From Burkholderia oklahomensis C6786 (GTDB taxonomy: Bacteria; Pseudomonadota; Gammaproteobacteria; Burkholderiales; Burkholderiaceae), in the NCBI RefSeq assembly GCF_000959365.1, contig NZ_CP009556.1:2542001-2606000 (forward strand): a stretch of DNA of 64,000 nucleotides, written 5' to 3'. A program made the position numbers and the translations under genes. The notes below the pieces were generated by a model. The model was given only the letters and a program-made list of their open reading frames with translations, was not told where the DNA came from and did not search any database. Of this stretch, positions 1-8,770 are shown piece after piece (the stretch's first letter is position 1; the number at the start of each line of letters is the position of its first letter).

Positions 1-93
1 ACGATGGGCGGCGCCGCGCCCGCGACGCCGTGCTCGGCCGAGCATCAAGTCGGCAGCTCGCCGTATTACGCGCATTACGTCTTCTGGAAGTAA
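1..93 (+). CDS. C-terminal end of an unidentified protein
   Basis: An open frame enters from the left edge and stops at TAA (91-93), leaving 30 residues that end in YYAHYVFWK. The piece contains one Cys and is rich in Gly, Ala and aromatic residues near the end. It is too short to assign to a family, and no start is visible. The codon choice matches real genes in the window (GCG, GGC, TAC), so a genuine coding end is plausible but not proven. A 102 bp gap follows before the convergent egtD end. Confidence 0.4.
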   Translation, partial: TMGGAAPATPCSAEHQVGSSPYYAHYVFWK

Positions 94-195
94 GAGCAAG
101 CCGGCTCATTCCGCGGCGATGACGGCGCGCGTCCGACGATGCGCGCCGTCATCGCTCATTCGTCCGGCCTCGCATCGACGCGGCCGGTTATCCGC

Positions 196-1188
196 TCACC
201 CGCGGCTCTCGAGCCAATGCAGGCTGAACAATCGTGCGTCATCGACCCAAACCGTCCCCGGCGCAAACCCCGCCGATCGCGCCAGCTCGCGAAACCCGTC
301 GACCGTGAACTTGTGCGAGTTCTCCGTATGCAGCGTCTCGCCGGCCTCGAACCGGAACGCATACCCGGCCACACGCACCGTCTGCGCGCGCCGGCTCACG
401 AGATGCATTTCGATGCGCTGACGCTCGACGTCGTAGAACGCGCGATGCGCCCATGCATCGAGCGCGAAATCGGCACCCAGCTCGGCATTCGCGCGCGCGA
501 GCAGATTCAGATTGAACGCGGCCGTCACGCCCGATGCGTCGTTGTACGCGCGATGCAGGATCGACACGTCCTTCACGAGATCGACGCCGATCAGAAGGCC
601 GCCGCCCTTCAGCAACGAAGCGGCGCGCCGCAGGAACGCCGAAGCCTCGTCAGGCGAGAAATTCCCGATCGTCGATCCGAGAAAACACCCGACGCGCCTG
701 CCTCGCACACGCTCGATCGCACGCATTTGATCGGACTGCAGATAATCGGCGACCACGGGCTGCACGTCGAGCCACGGATACGCGTCGCGCAGCGCGGCGG
801 CCGCGTGCGCGAGATGGTCGGCCGAGATGTCGACGGGCAGGTAGCGCGCGGGCGGATTCGACGCCGCGCACGCATCGAGCAGCACGCGGATCTTCGACAG
901 CGAACCCGCGCCGAACTCGATCAGGTTCGCGTCGCCGCCGATCTGCGCGGCGATCTCGGACGCGCGACGTTTCAGGATCGCGAGCTCGGTGCGCGTCGGA
1001 TAGTACTCGGGCAGCTCGCAGATCCGATCGAACAACGCGGAGCCCGCCGCGTCGTAGAAATACTTCGGCGCGATGCTGCGCGGCGAGCGGCGCAATCCGG
1101 CGAGCAGGTCGCGGCCGAATGCGCTGTCGCGCATCGTTTCGATCGCCACGCCCGCGGCGGCTTCCATCCCTTCAGATATCTCTCGCAA
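196..1188 (-). CDS. egtD: L-histidine N-alpha-methyltransferase EgtD
   Basis: This SAM-dependent enzyme trimethylates the alpha-amino group of histidine to hercynine, the first step of ergothioneine synthesis in the cytoplasm. The 330-residue protein has the family-typical length. Visible features are the conserved YYPTRTE segment (about 62-68), the SAM-binding EFGAGSLSK loop (91-99), the later VDIS strand, and GSTIGNF in the middle. The chosen start is a TTG preceded by GGGAG at 6 nt; an ATG at 1165-1167 is an alternative that would directly follow the egtB stop. The gene overlaps the end of egtB by 17 bp, so the two are almost certainly co-transcribed and translationally coupled. The family assignment is firm; only the start is uncertain. 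Confidence 0.93.
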   Translation of the reverse strand: MREISEGMEAAAGVAIETMRDSAFGRDLLAGLRRSPRSIAPKYFYDAAGSALFDRICELPEYYPTRTELAILKRRASEIAAQIGGDANLIEFGAGSLSKIRVLLDACAASNPPARYLPVDISADHLAHAAAALRDAYPWLDVQPVVADYLQSDQMRAIERVRGRRVGCFLGSTIGNFSPDEASAFLRRAASLLKGGGLLIGVDLVKDVSILHRAYNDASGVTAAFNLNLLARANAELGADFALDAWAHRAFYDVERQRIEMHLVSRRAQTVRVAGYAFRFEAGETLHTENSHKFTVDGFRELARSAGFAPGTVWVDDARLFSLHWLESRG

Positions 1189-2404
1189 GACGCACTCCCG
1201 TGAATTGCCAGCGCGCGGCCGGCGGAAAGAAGTTGCGGTACGTCGCGCGCGCGTGTCCCGGCGGCGTCGCCACGCTGCTGCCGCGCAGCACCTGCTGCCC
1301 GACCATGAACTTGCCGTTGTATTCCGCCGCCACGCCCGCCATCGGACGAAAGCCCGGATACGGATCGTACGACGAGCGCGTCCACTGCCACACGCGGCCC
1401 GTCATCTGCGCGATGCCCGGCGCATCGAACGCCGCCTCCCATTCGGCTTCGGTCGGCAAGCGCGCGCGCGCCCATTCCGCGTAAGCGGCCGCTTCGTAGA
1501 AACTCACGTGCGAGACGGGCGCGTCGCGCACGAGCGGCCGCAGCCCTTCGAATCCGAACTCGCGCCAGCCGAGCCCTTCGCCGCCGTCGGACGCGATCCA
1601 GTACAGCGGCGCCTTCAATCCGTCGCGCTGGACCATCGCCCAGCCGTCGGACAGCCAGCACTCCGGACGCGAGTAGCCGCCGTCATCGATGAACGCCGCG
1701 TATTCGCCGTTCGTCACGAGCCGCTCGGCGATCTCGTACGGCCGCAGGATCGTCCGATGACGCGGCCGCTCGTTGTCGAACGAAAAGCCGCGGCCGTCGT
1801 GGCCGATCTCGACGATGCCGCCCTGCCGCGGCAGCCAGCGCGCGGCGCCGTTCGCGCGCGGCGCGTCGTCGGCCGGCGTCGCGTCGCTTCGGTAGGCGGG
1901 CAGCAGCGGATTCAGCGAGAACGCGTGCAGGATGTCGGTGAGGATCAGTTCCTGATGCTGCTGCTCGTGATGCAGGCCGAGCGTGATCTCCGGCTCCATC
2001 GCGACCAGCGAAGGAAGATCGGCCGTGCGCAGCAGATCGAGCAGCGCGTCGTCGACGTGGCGCCGATAGCGATGCACGTCGTCGAGCGACGGGCGCGACA
2101 GCATCCCGCGCTGCGGCCGCGCATGGCGCGGGCCGAGCGCTTCGTAATACGAATTGAAGAGATATGGATAGCGCGAATCGAACAGCTTGTAGCCGCGCGC
2201 ATGCCGCGCGAGGATCACGGTCTCGAAGAACCATGTCGTATGCGCGAGATGCCACTTCGTCGGGCTCGCGTCCGGCATCGACTGCAACGCCTGATCCTCC
2301 GCGGACAGCGGCTTCGCGAGCGCGACGCTGTAACCGCGCACGTCCGTGAAGCCGCGCGCGAGGTCCGACGCGAGACTGCGCGTCGATTCTTCGTTCTTCG
2401 TCAT
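1172..2404 (-). CDS. egtB: Ergothioneine sulfoxide synthase EgtB
   Basis: This non-haem iron enzyme joins hercynine to a thiol (gamma-glutamylcysteine or cysteine) with O2, giving the sulfoxide precursor of ergothioneine. The protein is 410 residues. The N-terminal DinB-like half holds HLAHTTW (about 52-58) and the HHEQQHQE motif (about 145-152), which supply the iron-ligand histidines. The C-terminal formylglycine-generating-enzyme-like half ends with GRVWQWTRSSYDP and a TYRNFFPPAARWQFTGVRLA tail typical of the fold. The start ATG at 2404 has a GGA at 8 nt; a GTG six bases upstream is also possible. No egtA, egtC or egtE lies nearby, so the thiol donor and the C-S lyase must be encoded elsewhere or differ from the mycobacterial route. 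Confidence 0.93.
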   Translation of the reverse strand: MTKNEESTRSLASDLARGFTDVRGYSVALAKPLSAEDQALQSMPDASPTKWHLAHTTWFFETVILARHARGYKLFDSRYPYLFNSYYEALGPRHARPQRGMLSRPSLDDVHRYRRHVDDALLDLLRTADLPSLVAMEPEITLGLHHEQQHQELILTDILHAFSLNPLLPAYRSDATPADDAPRANGAARWLPRQGGIVEIGHDGRGFSFDNERPRHRTILRPYEIAERLVTNGEYAAFIDDGGYSRPECWLSDGWAMVQRDGLKAPLYWIASDGGEGLGWREFGFEGLRPLVRDAPVSHVSFYEAAAYAEWARARLPTEAEWEAAFDAPGIAQMTGRVWQWTRSSYDPYPGFRPMAGVAAEYNGKFMVGQQVLRGSSVATPPGHARATYRNFFPPAARWQFTGVRLARDI

Positions 2405-2570
2405 GTGCACCGTCCCGACTGGATGGTTCGCTCGCGCGCGTCACGCCTCGCCTGCGAACCCATGCAACAAAGAATAGGACACGCGCGCGACGCCGCGACC
2501 TGAATCGCGACGTCGCGCGCGACAAGCACCGCTTTCGCGGCTCGCCCCGTTTGTGTGGATGGCTACGGTG

Positions 2571-2951
2571 TCAGCCGATCGTGATCGAGTCGATGCGATC
2601 GGGATAGAACGCGAGATGGCCTGCGATCTGCTTCATCGCGTCGTGCGGCGTTTCATACGACCAAACCGCATTGACGCCGCGCTCGCCGGCCCCCTTGACG
2701 CTGTAGTACGACGCGTCGCCCTTATACGGGCAATGGCTCGTGTGCGTCGTGCGTTCGAGCCGCGACATGTCGACGTCCTTGCGCGGCACGTACTGCACGG
2801 GCGGATACGACGCCTCGCGCAGCGTGAGCGCGTCGCGCGAGTCGGCGAGCGCATGGCCGCCCGCCTTGACGACGACACGCTCGCCCGTCGCTTCGATCGT
2901 GATCGGATGGTCCGGGCCAGGAATCTTGACGGTATGGCTTGACTGGGTCAT
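2571..2951 (-). CDS. DUF427 domain protein
   Basis: A 126-residue cytoplasmic protein of the DUF427 family (small beta-rich proteins of unknown biochemical role). The recognisable signature is the TSHCPYKGDASYYSV segment in the middle, followed by NAVWSYETPHDAMKQIAGHLAFYPD, here quoted as the two family hallmarks NAVWSYETP and HLAFYPD. There is no signal peptide or membrane segment. The start at 2949-2951 is fixed by a near-perfect Shine-Dalgarno GGAGGT six bases upstream (2958-2963 on the other strand); the longer upstream open frame has no such site. It lies 166 bp upstream of egtB in the same orientation, so it could share transcription with the ergothioneine genes, but no functional link is known to me. 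Confidence 0.85.
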   Translation of the reverse strand: MTQSSHTVKIPGPDHPITIEATGERVVVKAGGHALADSRDALTLREASYPPVQYVPRKDVDMSRLERTTHTSHCPYKGDASYYSVKGAGERGVNAVWSYETPHDAMKQIAGHLAFYPDRIDSITIG

Positions 2952-3483
2952 GAAAGCACCTCCGGTTGCGAAACGCGTCGAACTTCGGCGACATCCTACG
3001 CCGCTCGGGCGCGGCGGGCGACGCGCGAGCCGCGAATTCTGAAGTTGAAGCGAACGAACAATCACCGTTGCGAACGCCGTTAATTGCGGCTCGCGCGGAG
3101 ATCGGACGACGATGCGCGCGGTTCGCTCCGAGGCTCGTCTTCGCAGATTTCGTTCCTGCGTGGCCGGAGCCATTCGATCGATGGCCGACGTGCGTCGCCT
3201 CTTCCGCATAGACCGCCGCGCTCGCCGAGGTTCCCTTCCGGCCCGTCGCGCGCAACGAACCGTTCACGAGCGCCGCCGCGCATCGCGCACATGCCGCACC
3301 CGCAAGTTTTTACTAAAAATGCGACAAATACATTAAATAAAACCATCACTCTGCAAATACCATAGCGGCCATCACTGGCAATGGCGTTTCGCACGGCGGT
3401 TATATACCGAACGAGCGCCCCTGATCGACCCTCGCGGCGAGCCGCACCGAAACGCCCGCCGCCTTCACTTCGCAGAGAGATTC
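2952..3483. other. Intergenic region with an AT-rich promoter block
   Basis: This 532 bp gap separates the divergent DUF427 and alr genes. No coding frame looks real. The stretch from about 3305 to 3365 is strikingly AT-rich for this genome (runs such as TTTTTACTAAAAATG and CATTAAATAAAACC), and a TATATA lies at about 3399-3404. I read it as the divergent promoter region, without assigning exact -35 and -10 boxes. Confidence 0.5.
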
Positions 3484-4608
3484 ATGCCCCGCCCCATCGT
3501 CGCCCGAATTCATCCCGACGCCGTCGCGCGCAACCTTGCAATCGTCCGGCAAAAAGCGCCGCGCTCGCGTATTTGGTCGGTCGTCAAGGCGAACGCCTAC
3601 GGTCACGACATCGAGCGCATCTATCCGGCGCTCGCGGACGCAGACGGCATCGCACTCCTCGACCTCGACGAGGCGGTGCGCGTGCGCGAGCTCGGCTGGA
3701 CGAAGCCGATCCTGCTGCTCGAAGGGATTTTCGAGGCGGCGGACGTCGAGATCGCCGACCGCCACCGGCTGACGGTCGCCGTGCACGGCGACGAGCAATT
3801 GACGCTGCTGGCGTCCGCGAAGACGACGCGGCCGATCGACATCCAGTTGAAGATGAACTCGGGGATGAACCGGCTCGGCTATCGGCCGGGCGCGTTCCGC
3901 GCCGCATGGGAGCGCGCGGCCGCCGCGCCGTCGATCGGCGACATCGCGCTGATGATGCACTTCGCGAACGCCGACGAAGGCGAGATCGACTGGCAGATGC
4001 GCGCGTTCGACGCGGCGACCGACGGACTGCCCGGCGAGCGCACGCTGTCGAATTCGGCGGCCGTGCTGTGGCATCCGCGCGCGCATCGCGACTGGGTGCG
4101 GCCCGGCACGATCCTGTACGGCGCGTCGCCGACAGGCGCCGCCCGCCACCTCGCCGACGTGCCGCTGCAACCGGCGATGACCGTCACGAGCAAGATCATC
4201 GGCGTGCAGACGCTCGCGGCAGGCGAGACGGTCGGCTACGGGCGCCGCTTCACGGCCGAGCGCGAGATGCGCATCGGCGTCGTCGCGTGCGGCTACGCGG
4301 ACGGCTATCCGCGCCATGCGCCGACCGGCACGCCGATCGCGGTCGACGGCGTGCGCACGCAAGTCGTCGGGCGCGTGTCGATGGACATGCTGACCGTCGA
4401 TCTCACGCCGTGCCCGAACGCGGGCGTCGGCTCGGCGGTCGAGCTGTGGGGCGCGCAGGTGCGCGTCGACGACGTCGCCGAGGCCGCGGGCACGATCGGC
4501 TACGAGCTGTTGTGCGCGCTCGCGCGGCGGGTGCCGGTCGCGGTCGATCCGTATTCGGCCGCGGCGGCACAGCCGGAGCATGCGCGAACGGGAAGCTACG
4601 GGCGCTGA
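3484..4608 (+). CDS. alr: Alanine racemase
   Basis: This PLP enzyme interconverts L- and D-alanine, supplying D-Ala for peptidoglycan or, in the catabolic form, degrading D-Ala. The protein is 374 residues, the usual length. The PLP lysine is Lys35 in [10 protein letters not shown], and the second catalytic residue is Tyr271 in CGYADGYPR. Other marks are [10 protein letters not shown] and the C-terminal [12 protein letters not shown]. It stands alone as a plus-strand gene and faces the crotonase gene tail to tail with 55 bp between them. Many Burkholderia carry two racemases, and the sequence alone does not tell me whether this is the biosynthetic Alr or the catabolic DadX; the absence of a neighbouring dadA argues mildly against the catabolic operon. 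Confidence 0.94.
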   Translation: MPRPIVARIHPDAVARNLAIVRQKAPRSRIWSVVKANAYGHDIERIYPALADADGIALLDLDEAVRVRELGWTKPILLLEGIFEAADVEIADRHRLTVAVHGDEQLTLLASAKTTRPIDIQLKMNSGMNRLGYRPGAFRAAWERAAAAPSIGDIALMMHFANADEGEIDWQMRAFDAATDGLPGERTLSNSAAVLWHPRAHRDWVRPGTILYGASPTGAARHLADVPLQPAMTVTSKIIGVQTLAAGETVGYGRRFTAEREMRIGVVACGYADGYPRHAPTGTPIAVDGVRTQVVGRVSMDMLTVDLTPCPNAGVGSAVELWGAQVRVDDVAEAAGTIGYELLCALARRVPVAVDPYSAAAAQPEHARTGSYGR

Positions 4609-4663
4609 GCGGAATCGGCCGGACGGCGGCGCGCCCGCGCATGCGCCCGAACGCCCCGCGCAC

Positions 4664-5458
4664 TCACTCCCGCCAACGCGCCGGCCGCTTCTCGAGAAAC
4701 GCGTCGATGCCCTCGCACGCGTCCGCTTCCATCATGTTGCGCGCCATCACGTCGGACGCGTAAGCGTACGCGTCGTCGAGCGGCATCTGCCGCTGCCGGT
4801 AGAACATCGCCTTGCCGTAGCGCACCGCGGCGGGGCGCTTCGACACGATCGCCGCGACCGTGCGCGCGACGGCCGCATCGAGCGCGTCCTCCGGCACCGC
4901 CTCGTTGACGAGCCCCCGGTCGACGGCCGTCGCCGCATCGACGAAGCGCCCGGTGACGAGCATGTCGAACGCGCGCTTCGTCGACACGTTGCGGGAAAGC
5001 GCGACGGCGGGCGTCGAGCAGAACAGTCCGACGTTGATGCCGGACACCGCGAAGCGGGCCGTGTCGGCGGCGATCGCGAGATCGCACGACGCGACGAGCT
5101 GGCAGCCCGCCGCCGTCGCGATCCCGTGCACGCGCGCGACGACGGGCACGGGCAGCGCCTGAATCGCCTGCATCACGCGGCTGCATCGGCCGAACAAGTC
5201 GCGGTAGTACGCGAGATCGGGCGTGCCGCGCATCTCGCGCAGGTCGTGGCCCGCGCAAAACGCGCGGCCCTCGGCGGCGAGCACGACGCAGCGCACGTGC
5301 GGATCGTCGGCGAGCGCGGCGAGCTCGCGCTGCAGCGCGTCGAGCAGCGCCTCCGACAACGCGTTGAACTGCGACGGCCGGTTCAGGCGCAGCGTCGCGA
5401 CGCCGTCGCGATCGTCGCGCAGCAACGGCGGCGCCGACGCCTGGCTGGATGGTTCCAT
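4664..5458 (-). CDS. Crotonase-family protein, ECHDC3-like, without catalytic Glu pair
   Basis: A 264-residue member of the enoyl-CoA hydratase/isomerase (crotonase) fold. The oxyanion-hole segment AFCAGHDLREM is intact, as is the second helix-start region GIATAAGCQLVASCD. In true enoyl-CoA hydratases this region reads GGGCELAM and the next motif QPEI; here the two catalytic glutamates are replaced (AGCQL, and SGINVGLFCSTP). That pattern matches the ECHDC3-like branch, whose reaction is not established. A CoA-thioester substrate is likely but hydratase activity is not. The start at 5456-5458 follows GGAGGA at a good spacing (about 5464-5470); an in-frame ATG seven codons upstream would bury this site. 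It is a single gene convergent with alr. Confidence 0.85.
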   Translation of the reverse strand: MEPSSQASAPPLLRDDRDGVATLRLNRPSQFNALSEALLDALQRELAALADDPHVRCVVLAAEGRAFCAGHDLREMRGTPDLAYYRDLFGRCSRVMQAIQALPVPVVARVHGIATAAGCQLVASCDLAIAADTARFAVSGINVGLFCSTPAVALSRNVSTKRAFDMLVTGRFVDAATAVDRGLVNEAVPEDALDAAVARTVAAIVSKRPAAVRYGKAMFYRQRQMPLDDAYAYASDVMARNMMEADACEGIDAFLEKRPARWRE

Positions 5459-5814
5459 GTCGTCCTCCTCGATTGGCACGTGGACCGGTGCGGGCCGGCG
5501 CGGGCCGGCGCGGACCGCGGCCTCGCCCGGCGCGTTTTCGACAAAGGTATACGGTATCCCGACCGAATCAAACTGCGTCGCGTCAAGCGATGCGCGCAGG
5601 CCGATCCGCCGATGCGGCGAAAAACCGACACCGCCCGCCGGAGATCGCCGGAGCGGTGGACATCGCCGGAAAAAGCTGTATATTCATACAGCTCGCGCCG
5701 CCGGCGATCCATGCGAAAATCGCGTGCCGCCGGATAGTCCGACGGGCCGCTCGCCCATCGGCGAGGCGGCCGAAGTCGATCGGGCATCGCGAGACGGGCC
5801 ACGGAGAAGACAGA

Positions 5815-6195
5815 GTGAAACGAGTTGGATACGGGTTGCTGTTATTGGCTTTCACTTCCTCGACGTTCGCAAGCGAGCGATACGTCGAGATCTGGAATCC
5901 GCCCGAAGCGCGCACCGGCTCGAGCACCGGCGCGCGCCACGATCCGTCCGCCCGCAAGCCGGCGCCGGCCGCGAAGCGCAAGCGCGTCGCGCCGCGCGTC
6001 GTGGAAGCGCGGATGCATCATCCGCCCACTGCCGTGAAGATCGCGCCGAAGCCGCGCGCGATCGACGACGACATGCCGCGCGCGACGCCTGCGCCGCCCT
6101 CGCCCGCCGCGCCCGACATCCCCCGCCAATTCACGCCGGACGGCAACGTGCTGCGCGTCGGCACGCGGGGCTACGGCGTCGAAGTGTCGCGCTGA
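5815..6195 (+). CDS. Small secreted hypothetical protein
   Basis: The gene starts with GTG (5815-5817) behind a GGAGAA site. The 126-residue product begins with a textbook signal peptide, MKRVGYGLLLLAFTSSTFA, with likely cleavage before SERYVEIW. The rest is rich in Pro, Ala, Arg and Lys (KPAPAAKRKRVAPR, PRATPAPPSPAAPD), so it is probably extended or disordered, with a short ordered end around GNVLRVGTRGYGVEVSR. I recognise no domain. The basic Pro/Ala-rich body suggests a periplasmic or envelope location. It is a lone gene with about 515 bp of non-coding sequence after it. Confidence rests on the start site, the signal peptide and codon use. Confidence 0.68.
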   Translation: MKRVGYGLLLLAFTSSTFASERYVEIWNPPEARTGSSTGARHDPSARKPAPAAKRKRVAPRVVEARMHHPPTAVKIAPKPRAIDDDMPRATPAPPSPAAPDIPRQFTPDGNVLRVGTRGYGVEVSR

Positions 6196-6351
6196 AGGCC
6201 GTCGATCGCGGCTGCGCGTCGACGCGCAGCCGATCACGCGGATGCGACGAAGACGGTTCGATCGCCTCGCCCTCGCATGCGGGCCGCAAAACGGCCCGAT
6301 CATCGATGCATCCTCCATCCTCCGCCCGCGCCCGGTGCAGCACATCGATGC

Positions 6352-6590
6352 GCGCCCGTCGCCAATAGACGAACGCTGAACGAACGCCGCTCGCATCGCG
6401 TGATCGCCGCCATCCGCACGGCCGGGTGAACGACGCGCGGCGCGCGGCGTGCACATCCTCCACGCAAGAAAATGCGCCGTTCTTCCGCTGTCGAATGCGG
6501 CCGAATACGGCACGCCGCGCACGCCAATCGGCAACACACGAAAACCGAACGCACTCGTCGCGCGCCGCGACATCGCCGCCATCCGCACGG
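6352..6590. repeat. Imperfect ~70 bp duplication in intergenic DNA
   Basis: Two related segments, about 6352-6421 and 6518-6590, share the 19-mer ATCGCCGCCATCCGCACGG at 6403-6421 and 6572-6590, with similar GCCAAT and GAACGC-CTCG blocks upstream. The surrounding 6196-6635 region holds no convincing gene. The copies are in the same orientation and diverged, so they look like an old tandem duplication rather than a mobile element. Confidence 0.55.
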
Positions 6591-6635
6591 ATGAGCGAGA
6601 GCGAACGACACGCGCACGCACATGTCGCGCGCACC

Positions 6636-6663
6636 AAAAAAACAGCCGGCCCGAAGGCCGGCT
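6636..6663 (-). terminator. Rho-independent terminator of the porin gene
   Basis: A perfect 8 bp stem, AGCCGGCC (6644-6651) and GGCCGGCT (6656-6663), encloses a 4 nt loop. It is followed on the minus strand by a run of seven T (6636-6642 as A on the plus strand). It sits 48 bp past the porin stop codon and is a classic intrinsic terminator. Confidence 0.92.
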
Positions 6664-6711
6664 GCTCGCTCGACTTCCCGCGCGACGCAAGCGCCGCGCC
6701 GTATGCCGCGC

Positions 6712-7917
6712 TTAGAAGCGGTGGATCAGGCCGACGCCGAGACCCACTTGGCTGCGCGACGACGACGGCGACGCGTTGAAGCCGTCGCCGATCGACGCGG
6801 TCGCGTCGATGATCTTGCCGCCCGCGAGCGTCTTGCCGTTCGCACGCTGATACGCTTCGACCGCGTAGAGGCCGGTGCGCTTCGACAGGCTGTAGTACTG
6901 CGACAGCGTGAACTGATGGTACTGCGCCGCGCTCGTGATGCCGTTCGACTGGGTCGCGCGCGTGTACGCGTAGCCGCCCGCGAAGTCCCACGTCGCCGAC
7001 GGCTTGAAGTGCAGCACCGCGCCCGCGGTATTGAAGATCGCGGTGTTGCGGAACGTCGAGTTCACGCCCGGGATGTATTGCACGTTCGAGTACGACACCG
7101 ACACGTCCCACGCCGACGAGAACTGATAGCCCGCCGTCACCGCGACGCGCTGCTGCGCCTGCGCGGTCGTATAGCCGTTGTTGATCGCCGAAATGGCCGT
7201 CTGCGCGCCGCCGTTCGACGTCGCCGAATTCGCGCCCCACACGGTGCCGCCGCCCGGCGTCGAGTTGTTCACGCGCTGGAACGCAGCGGCGATGCCGAGC
7301 GGACCGTTCATGTACTGGATGCCCGCGCTCCATGTCGAGCCGGCGTTCACGCTGCCCGGCTGGCCGCCGAACGCGTACGAGCCGCCGAACGTGAAGCCGT
7401 AGAACTTCGGCGACATGTAGACGAGCGAATTGTTCGTGCGGTAGCTGGTGTCGAGCGAATCGATGTCGCCCGGGTGCGCGCCGAAGTAGCCGGTGAGCCA
7501 GGTCGTCGGGCTGTACGGCGACAGCAGCGTGTAGTACGCGGTGTATTGACGGCCGGCCGTCAGCGTACCGTACGCCGGGTTGGTCAGGCCGACCCACGCC
7601 TGACGCGTGAAGATGCCGCCCGCAAATTGCGACGTGCCGTTGGCCGTGCTGAAGCCCGACTCCAACTGGAAGATCGCCTTCGAGCCGCCGCCCAGGTCTT
7701 CGCTGCCCTTCAGGCCGAAGCGGCTGCCTGCCCACACGCCCGTCGACATCTTCACTGCCGAGTGGCCGCCCGTCGTCGAACCGAGCGACGTGCTGCTGTT
7801 CTGATACGCGATACCGTTATCGACGATACCGTAAAGCGTCACGCTGCTCTGAGCGTGCGCCGTGGCGACAGCCGCCAATCCGGCGGCCGTCATCGCGACC
7901 GCTGTGCGCTTTTTCAT
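6712..7917 (-). CDS. Gram-negative porin (OmpC-like)
   Basis: This is a trimeric outer-membrane general-diffusion porin. The 401-residue precursor starts MKKRTAVAMTAAGLAAVATAHA, a clear signal peptide, then QSSVTLYGIVDNGIAYQ, the standard mature N-terminus of Burkholderia porins. It is rich in alternating polar and aromatic residues (SRFGLKGSEDLGGG, YKLW-like strands) and ends GLGVGLIHRF with the terminal Phe needed for BAM recognition. The start ATG (7915-7917) follows GGAG at about 7 nt; longer upstream extension adds a non-secretory leader and was rejected. It is monocistronic, with a terminator after it and a 136 to 210 bp upstream region carrying three palindromes, so a dedicated repressor or activator is likely. 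Confidence 0.93.
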   Translation of the reverse strand: MKKRTAVAMTAAGLAAVATAHAQSSVTLYGIVDNGIAYQNSSTSLGSTTGGHSAVKMSTGVWAGSRFGLKGSEDLGGGSKAIFQLESGFSTANGTSQFAGGIFTRQAWVGLTNPAYGTLTAGRQYTAYYTLLSPYSPTTWLTGYFGAHPGDIDSLDTSYRTNNSLVYMSPKFYGFTFGGSYAFGGQPGSVNAGSTWSAGIQYMNGPLGIAAAFQRVNNSTPGGGTVWGANSATSNGGAQTAISAINNGYTTAQAQQRVAVTAGYQFSSAWDVSVSYSNVQYIPGVNSTFRNTAIFNTAGAVLHFKPSATWDFAGGYAYTRATQSNGITSAAQYHQFTLSQYYSLSKRTGLYAVEAYQRANGKTLAGGKIIDATASIGDGFNASPSSSRSQVGLGVGLIHRF

Positions 7918-8052
7918 TGATTCTCCGTCCTCAAGAAATTCTTCTGGTGTGTCATGCGCATGGTCTGTCCATGCGGCCGCCATTCTCACCGATTCGTCGT
8001 TGTTGCAAAACGGAGAATAAAGATTCGTAGGCTCCGCGCAACGCAGGAATTC

Positions 8053-8126
8053 ACTAACTAGTTAGTTTTAACGCTGCACCGGCAAGGGTTTGGCGCGCGT
8101 ATGCGCCAATAGTTGGAACCGGTTCC
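8053..8126. promoter_or_regulatory. Palindrome cluster upstream of the porin
   Basis: Three inverted repeats lie within 74 bp: the perfect 14-mer ACTAACTAGTTAGT (8053-8066), TGGCGC-N6-GCGCCA (8091-8108), and the perfect 12-mer GGAACCGGTTCC (8115-8126). They are 136-209 bp from the porin start. Each has the shape of a dimeric regulator site. Which proteins bind is unknown. Confidence 0.5.
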
Positions 8127-8394
8127 CTCCGACCCGGTATTTACCCGAATTTACATTCACACAGTCCTTCCAGATGCCTTCCAGAAAGCTTTCGTGTGAC
8201 GATTCGAGACCTCCGGAGCCGTGCGCCGATGCGGTCAAGAACTCGGCCGCTCAAGCGCCTGGAAGCTTGAGTGCCCGGCTGGCGACGCCCGGGCCCATGC
8301 GGCCACGATGCCCGATGTCAAGGGCTTGGCGCTTGACACTTCGGGCTTGACACTTGGGGTTTGAGCCTCTTCTCTCTTCTCTTCACACGCCGCG

Positions 8395-8469
8395 ACTTGG
8401 GACTTGGGACTTGGGACTTGGGACTTGGGACTTGGGACTTGGGACTTGGGACTTGGGACTTGGGACTTG
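8395..8469. repeat. Heptanucleotide tandem repeat, about 10.7 copies
   Basis: The unit ACTTGGG is repeated without interruption from 8395 to 8469 (ten full copies plus ACTTG). Just upstream (8320-8370) are degenerate versions of the same motif. Such pure short tracts mutate by slippage, so copy number should vary among strains. No gene crosses it. Confidence 0.95.
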
Positions 8470-8483
8470 AACTTCGGATTTGA

Positions 8484-8515
<32 letters not shown>

Positions 8516-8770
8516 CGGCATATCGGACTCGAACCCGAAGCCCAGAGCTTGAAGTTCAACCACCGAGCCGTCCCCGGCGAAGCGCGCCCGAACGAATCCC
8601 CACGAACGCCGAACTCGTCCGCCGTCACGCGCCATGCCGTGGCGCGATGTCGCGCCCGAGGATGTCGTGCGCCGTACGTCGTTACGACGCTCGTCGTCTT
8701 TCCCCGCTCATCGCCCGGTGCGTGTCGTGAGCTCGCAGCAGCGCCCGCTCGCAACACGCGCCCAGCGCAT

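Noticed and set aside
8090..8350. 86-residue plus-strand open frame between porin and rhodanese
   Set aside because: No ribosome site, no family resemblance, and it overlaps operator-like palindromes.
8525..8570. tRNA-like segment (GGACTCGAACCC on the plus strand, resembling a minus-strand T-arm)
   Set aside because: The T-stem does not pair around a 7 nt loop, and no acceptor, D or anticodon arms can be built around it.
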